Made by a program: the position numbers and the translations under genes. From assembly GCA_035235625.1 (NCBI GenBank), contig CP141140.1, forward strand, positions 4,635,330-4,699,329: a DNA stretch of 64,000 bases, read 5' to 3'. Below are positions 59,131 through 64,000 of this stretch, in pieces. Numbering within the stretch: position 1 is the first letter of the stretch; each line of letters begins with the position of its first letter. The notes below the pieces were generated by a model that had not been told where the DNA came from, did not search any database, and saw only the letters and a list, made by a program, of their open reading frames with translations. Source of the stretch: Saururus chinensis. Taxonomy: Eukaryota; Streptophyta; Magnoliopsida; Piperales; Saururaceae.

Positions 59131-60233
59131 TAGGGGTGCTAACGAGTCGAGCCAACTCGTCGAGTAAGGGTGCCTCGACTCGACTCAACTCGAATATAGC
59201 TTAACTCGAAGCGGCTCAACTCGAACTTGAACATATTCAAGTCGAGCTCGAGTATACCTTGACTTGACTCGACTCGACTCGAATAAATCTCGAACTCGGC
59301 TCGTACTCGACTCGAACTCGAATGAAATATAAATATATTTTATAATATACATAAATATATATTAATATCTATATGTACATATGCACAATTTGAAATTTAG
59401 TTGTGTCATATAAATTTAACTTAATAAAGTATATACATATATAGTACAATTGGTAAAAAATGGGATATATTATAGTCTATACTACTTATTAAACTATATG
59501 CCAATTATCAGAAAAAATGTATTGGAAATCTATTCTCTACATGTCAAATAAATTATGATATATTTTTTCAAATTATATGTAAATTAGAATAATTAGAAAT
59601 TAAAATTTTACAACAATTTGCTAAAAGTTATTTATTTCATAAGATAAAGGCAAGTTATTTTCATTTAAGATTAGTCAAAGAAGACAAGACCAACGTTGAG
59701 GGTAGTTATAACCCGAAAATAAAATCCCAAAGAAGGGACAACATTGATTATATAATTAGATGTATATTTATACATACTCAATTAATTATAATATTTTAAT
59801 ATCATATATACTGGAGAGTTGGGAGCAATTAAAGCTCGAGTGGAGCCTAGTTTGAGGATTTTAGCCAGTTATCTATGAGCACATATTAACTTTTATTTTT
59901 AACATTTTATATAATTTTAAAGAAAAAAATTATTATGAGTCAAAATATGTACTTGGTGCACGTTAGATCACAAGAAGGGCAAGCAAATATACAGCTCTCA
60001 TGTTGTGTTATTAAAAGCCACTACACTATTAAAATTGTGTAACAATGATGCATATTGCATGTGCCCATTGTACATTTTTTATGCATAATAAGGGGACTCA
60101 ATTTAAAATAAATATAATGATAAAATTAATAAGCTCAATTTCGTACGCTCATCACTCATCAGCATGCACCGAACATAATTAAATTTGTGTAGCCCAAGCA
60201 CTTTAGTTACCATTCACGGCGCATGCGGATAGG

Positions 60234-60242
60234 TATAAATAG
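60234..60242 (+). promoter_or_regulatory. TATA box of the hAT transposase gene
   Basis: TATAAATAG in GCGGATAGGTATAAATAGG, about 130 bp before a pyrimidine-rich leader. It fits an internal promoter placed after the subterminal repeats. Confidence 0.45.
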
Positions 60243-61603
60243 GACTTTAGTATAAACTAAATATAATTATAAAAATATTATTCATTAACCATTAACCCAA
60301 GCTTGTTAGCAACCCAAGTAGCCAAACACCATATTTAAACCTTCAACTAAATTTGTAACTCCCCTCCTTGGACCAACCCGGCTCCTGTGGACGCTGCTCC
60401 ATGTTAGTTTATTTTATCCATCGGATTGAAGGATCTAATGGTTCCCATCAAACCTATAATCTCCCTCAAAGCCTCTCTTTAGAAACCCTACCCCCATTCG
60501 GCTGCCACTCTTTGGCTCTTTGCTTCTCTGGCTATCTCCACCCGGCTGCCACTCTACGCTCTCTCCTCCGTCTGTCAAAGCTCGGTAGGTAAGCCGAATC
60601 TTTACCTTTTACTATCTTGTCTGTTGTTATGCTCTACGTTGCGGGAAGCTTGTCATTTTCATTTCATTAATCTCTCCTGGCATCGAGATATTGAAAGTTT
60701 TACAAGGAAGGGACCGCCAAGGGGACAAGGGTTCATAAACTATTATTGTTTTATTCTTTTCAGTTCTAAGTTTGACTAGCTCGGTTTTGCATAGAGTTTC
60801 TTTTGGAAAAGTTTTCACTTGGCTCACTATTGAATGGGACCCTTCACTGAATGATTTATTCTTTCTATTTCATTTTGTTTTTTCCATTCTCTGACATCGT
60901 ACTTCACTCCATCTCTTTGTTTTTTAACTCCCCACATAACCACATTTGTTGATTGTTTTTTATCTACTTACTTACGAGAGGTGCATTCTTGAATTAAATA
61001 GTAATGGATGTAATTTTTTTAATTAAAATGGGCTTATTGTTACTTGGCAATGTCCAACTTTGAGGAGGGACCACCATTAGTCCATTACATAAGTCTTTCT
61101 ACATACCCTATTGTCTAGGTCACATCTTAACTATTGTAGTAAAGATCTAATAGTATTTTATTTACCCATAAATTTCTCTGGACGTTTTCTTTATTCATAC
61201 TTTAAAGGATCAATATTTGTGGTTCTAATTATAATTTTGTTATTTGCCTTTTATAATGTCAAATTTTACTTTGATTGCTATTGCTCTAGTTTAATTATAA
61301 ATTTGATAGTTGTGGTTCTAATTCTGATTGTTGCTTGCTTTAAATATTATCATCTTACATTTTGTTTGATATTGTAGGGCTTAACTATATTTTTCTTTGT
61401 TTACCCATTTGATGTGGGATTCTAATCATACTCTTATATGAGAGAATTATTGTGTTACTTTTGAAGCTATGTACAGGATTTAGATGTTTTACTTCTATCT
61501 TTTTAGTTGTTCTTTACTTGTTTTTTTTAGTTGTTAAATACTTGTTAAAATTGTTATTTACTTGAATTTTTTTTCTTTACATGATGAGGTTTCTTTCAGT
61601 CAA

Positions 61604-63641
61604 ATGGCTAGTCAGAGATCACAAGCTATAATTCAAGGTGCTGCAGATGCTCTTGAAATCATTAATGAAGAGGCAAGAGTGGAACATAGGGATCAAGGTA
61701 CTGTAGAAAGTGAGTCTGAAACAGTGGAAGGGCAAAATGTAGATGCTGAAGGTGACAATGAGGGTCAAAGAAGGGCTGCTAAAAGATCCAAAGCATGGAA
61801 TGATTTTGTGCAAGTGAAGGTGAAGGGTGATGAGTTGGCTAACAAGTGCAATCATTGCGGGAAATGCTACAAGGCAACAAACTCAGGTCCTACATCACAA
61901 ATGATTAGGCATTTAAAAAAATGCCCAGGACTATCCAAGGCCAAAGGTCAGCAAGAACTATCATTTATAAAAGATTTAAATGAAGAGGACCAAGAGGTAG
62001 TCAATCTAATAAATTACAAGTATGATAAGGAGAAGGTTAAGAGGGTGGTTGCAAAGCTAGTAATCATGGATGAGAGGCCATTTAAATCAGTTGAGAGCAA
62101 GTTGTTTAATTTGTTGTGTAAGTGCTTACAACCCCAACATGAGTCATTTTCAAGGCACACTATAAGAAATGAGGCAATGAAGCTCTATAAAGAGGAGAAA
62201 GAGAAGTTAAAGAACAAGTTGATGAAAGTGGAAAGTATTTGCCTTACAAGTGACGCTTGGACATCTAGGACATCCAAGCATTACATGTCGCTCACAGCAC
62301 ATTATGTGGATGAAGACTAGAAGCTGCAAAAATGAATACTTAACTTTCGGTATTTTCCTCCACCACATACCGGATAGAAATGTCTAAAATGATGAAGTCA
62401 TTTCTTTTAGAGTGGGGTATAGATGGTAAAGTCTTGACACTCACTCTTGATAATGCTTCATCTAATGATACTATGGTGAATATTCTTAAAGAAGGCATGC
62501 CAACCACTTCAAAGTTTCAAGTGATGGGGAAAGTATTCCATTTGAGATGATGTGCTTATGTTTTTAATCTAATTGTTCAAGTTGGGTTGACTCACATCAA
62601 AGGGGTGATAGAAAATGTTCGTGAATCAATGAAGTATATAAAGAGCTCAGCTGCCCGTAGGAAGGATTTTGATTCCTCCCTTGTACAAGTTAATTTGTCC
62701 AGCAAGAAAGGCTTATGTCTAGATGTTTCCACGAGGTGGAATTCTACGTACTTGATATTGAAAGCTGCAAAAGAGTTAAACAAGCTTTTGTACATTATGC
62801 TGCCAATGATGAAAACTACAAGTGGTGCCCATCCCAAGAGGACTGGATGAAGTATGAACTAATAAAGAACTTGTTGGAGGTTTTTTACAAGGCTACCGAA
62901 GTATTTTCGGGTAGTAAGTACCCTACTGCCAATCTTTTCCTGCCAATGCTACATAAAGTAAAGAAGAAATTGGTTGTTACCTATGTAATTACTCAAGGTC
63001 ATTTGAAGGATATGATAGAGGCAATGAAATTAAAGTTTGATAAGTATTGGGATGAGTGTAATCTGATTTTGGGCATTGATTGCATATTGGATCCAAGGTA
63101 CAAGTTGTCAATGGTTAGATTTGCTTTGGACAAAGTTTATGGTAATGAAAAGGCTATTGGAGAAACTGAGAAAGTAAGGAGGGCATTCAATGAAATTTAT
63201 GACTTTTATGAAGATAAATTGAGAGCCAAGAGAGAAGCGTGTAGGGCGAGTGCCTCTTCTAGTCAAACTTCTATAGAAAACATGGCCGCTAATTATGATA
63301 ATGATGATGATGAATTTAGAATGTTTATGGAAGAAGAGCAACAATTTGGAGTTAGGAAGTCATATTTAGATGCATACATGGAAGAGCCTAATTATCGAGT
63401 ACAAGTAGGTGGAGAACCTTTTGATGTGTTAGATTATTGGAAATCTGTGTCCATTACATATCCAACCTTGTCCATCATGGCTCGAGACAATTTGTCTATT
63501 CCTCTTTCAACTGTAGCTTCAGAACCTACCTTTAGCACAGGGTCTTGTGTCGTGAGTGATTATCGTAGTAGCTTGGCATCTGAGACTATAGAGGCACTAG
63601 TTTTTATTTTGGATGTTGGTCAACTTTATTTTGGATCATAG
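61604..63641 (+). pseudogene. hAT transposase (BED finger, Ac/RICESLEEPER-like), broken
   Basis: I place the start at 61604, just after the splice acceptor at 61597-61599. Early residues are acidic; a BED zinc finger follows (CNHCGKCY, then HLKKC, ~80-105), then hAT core blocks (LTSDAWTSRTSKHYM; LTLDNASSND; LDVSTRWNSTYL; SGSKYPTANLFLPML; DPRYKLSMV) and the C-terminal dimerisation motif (YPTLSIMARDNLSIPLSTVA, then YRSSLASETIEAL). About 680 residues are spanned, a normal length. Breaks: TAG at 62318-62320 where the family has Trp, TGA at 62333-62335, a frameshift near 62375, TGA at 62548-62550 and a frameshift near 62790. The intact enzyme would cut the element at its TIRs; this copy cannot make it. 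Confidence 0.88.
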
Positions 63642-64000
63642 ACAAGTTTATTTCAGCTCTTAGATTCACTTCATTTTGGATCTTAGACAAGTTTATTTCA
63701 TATATGAGACAAGTTCAACAATGATTATTAAACATTATTTCAGCTCCAATTATCTTACAATTTAGTCTACATTTTGTTATTTTATATTTGTTAGTAAATA
63801 TTATACAGGTCAGCTTCTACTTCTTAGTGGTACAGGTTCATATTTACTTATTATTATACATGGTGCATTTGTTAAGCTTGAGGTCGGATTTGTTAGTAAA
63901 TATTATATGGGTGAAAGAAGATGATGGTGTCTTTTACTTGCCTGCGGATTTTCAAGAATTTAAAGATTTATGTGGAGTTGAGGAGTTTTATGCGGCCTTG

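Larger units (their letters stand above)
59131..64000 (+). mobile_element. Ac-like hAT transposon, 5' end and body (runs off the window)
   Basis: The left terminus TAGGGGTGCTAACGAGTCGA is followed by a 200-bp subterminal tract packed with CTCGACTCGA/ACTCGAACTCG words. The 8 bp before it (GGGAAAAT, 59123-59130) should be the target duplication; its mate is beyond the window. A TATA box (60234), a CT-rich leader exon with a GTAAGC donor (about 60590), an intron with a TTTCTTTCAG acceptor (61599) and the transposase frame follow in the order expected for such elements. Confidence 0.75.

Noticed and set aside
1..64000. tRNA, rRNA or snoRNA genes
   Set aside because: I scanned by eye for tRNA box A/box B arrangements and conserved rRNA stretches and saw none I could support; a covariance-model search would be decisive.

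Overview
The window is nuclear DNA of a flowering plant. It contains intron-split genes with GT-AG borders, two AP2/ERF transcription factor genes, a plant-specific USP-domain/receptor-like cytoplasmic kinase gene, a broken auxin F-box receptor fragment, and a dense, nested load of plant transposable elements. Most of the DNA is AT-rich repeat sequence; the genes are GC-richer islands. The sequence alone does not let me name the species.

Layout. 0-20.4 kb is repeat territory: LTR remnants, a family of roughly 3 kb LTR-like repeats (copies near 3.9-7.4, 17.2-20.4, 38.6-39.35 and 57.6-59.1 kb), a 1.17 kb probable solo LTR, a 4.55 kb solo LTR with a perfect 5-bp target duplication, minisatellites and Stowaway-like MITEs. 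22.9-30.3 kb holds two same-strand, intronless ERF016-019/ORA47-like genes (24607-25206 and 29625-30251) separated by a Stowaway and a 1.03 kb hAT element. 30.9-37.8 kb is a stack of DNA transposons: a 574-bp hAT MITE and two foldback elements with perfect 9-bp target duplications. Between those two foldback elements lies a TIR1/AFB (AFB4/5-like) pseudogene cut by a 2.08 kb terminal-inverted-repeat element. 37.8-40 kb holds a relic of a second hAT-type transposase on the minus strand.

41.19-53.87 kb is the one long, apparently intact gene: ten exons that join in frame into a 765-residue USP-kinase (RLCK-IX type) without a U-box. Its sixth intron (about 7 kb) contains a decayed Ty1/copia element, itself split by a 2.6 kb non-autonomous hAT element. 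55.0-55.6 kb has a 129-bp tandem duplication in which one copy is empty and the other carries a Tourist-like MITE. The last 4.9 kb is the 5' part of an Ac-like hAT transposon whose BED-finger transposase is broken by stops and frameshifts; the element runs off the window.

Functionally, the ERF pair probably encodes stress/jasmonate-responsive regulators and the USP-kinase a cytoplasmic signalling kinase, both inferred from family membership. I see no operon-like or novel multi-gene system. The strongest unusual content is insertion archaeology: several elements can be delimited exactly by target duplications and, in one case, by an internal empty site.
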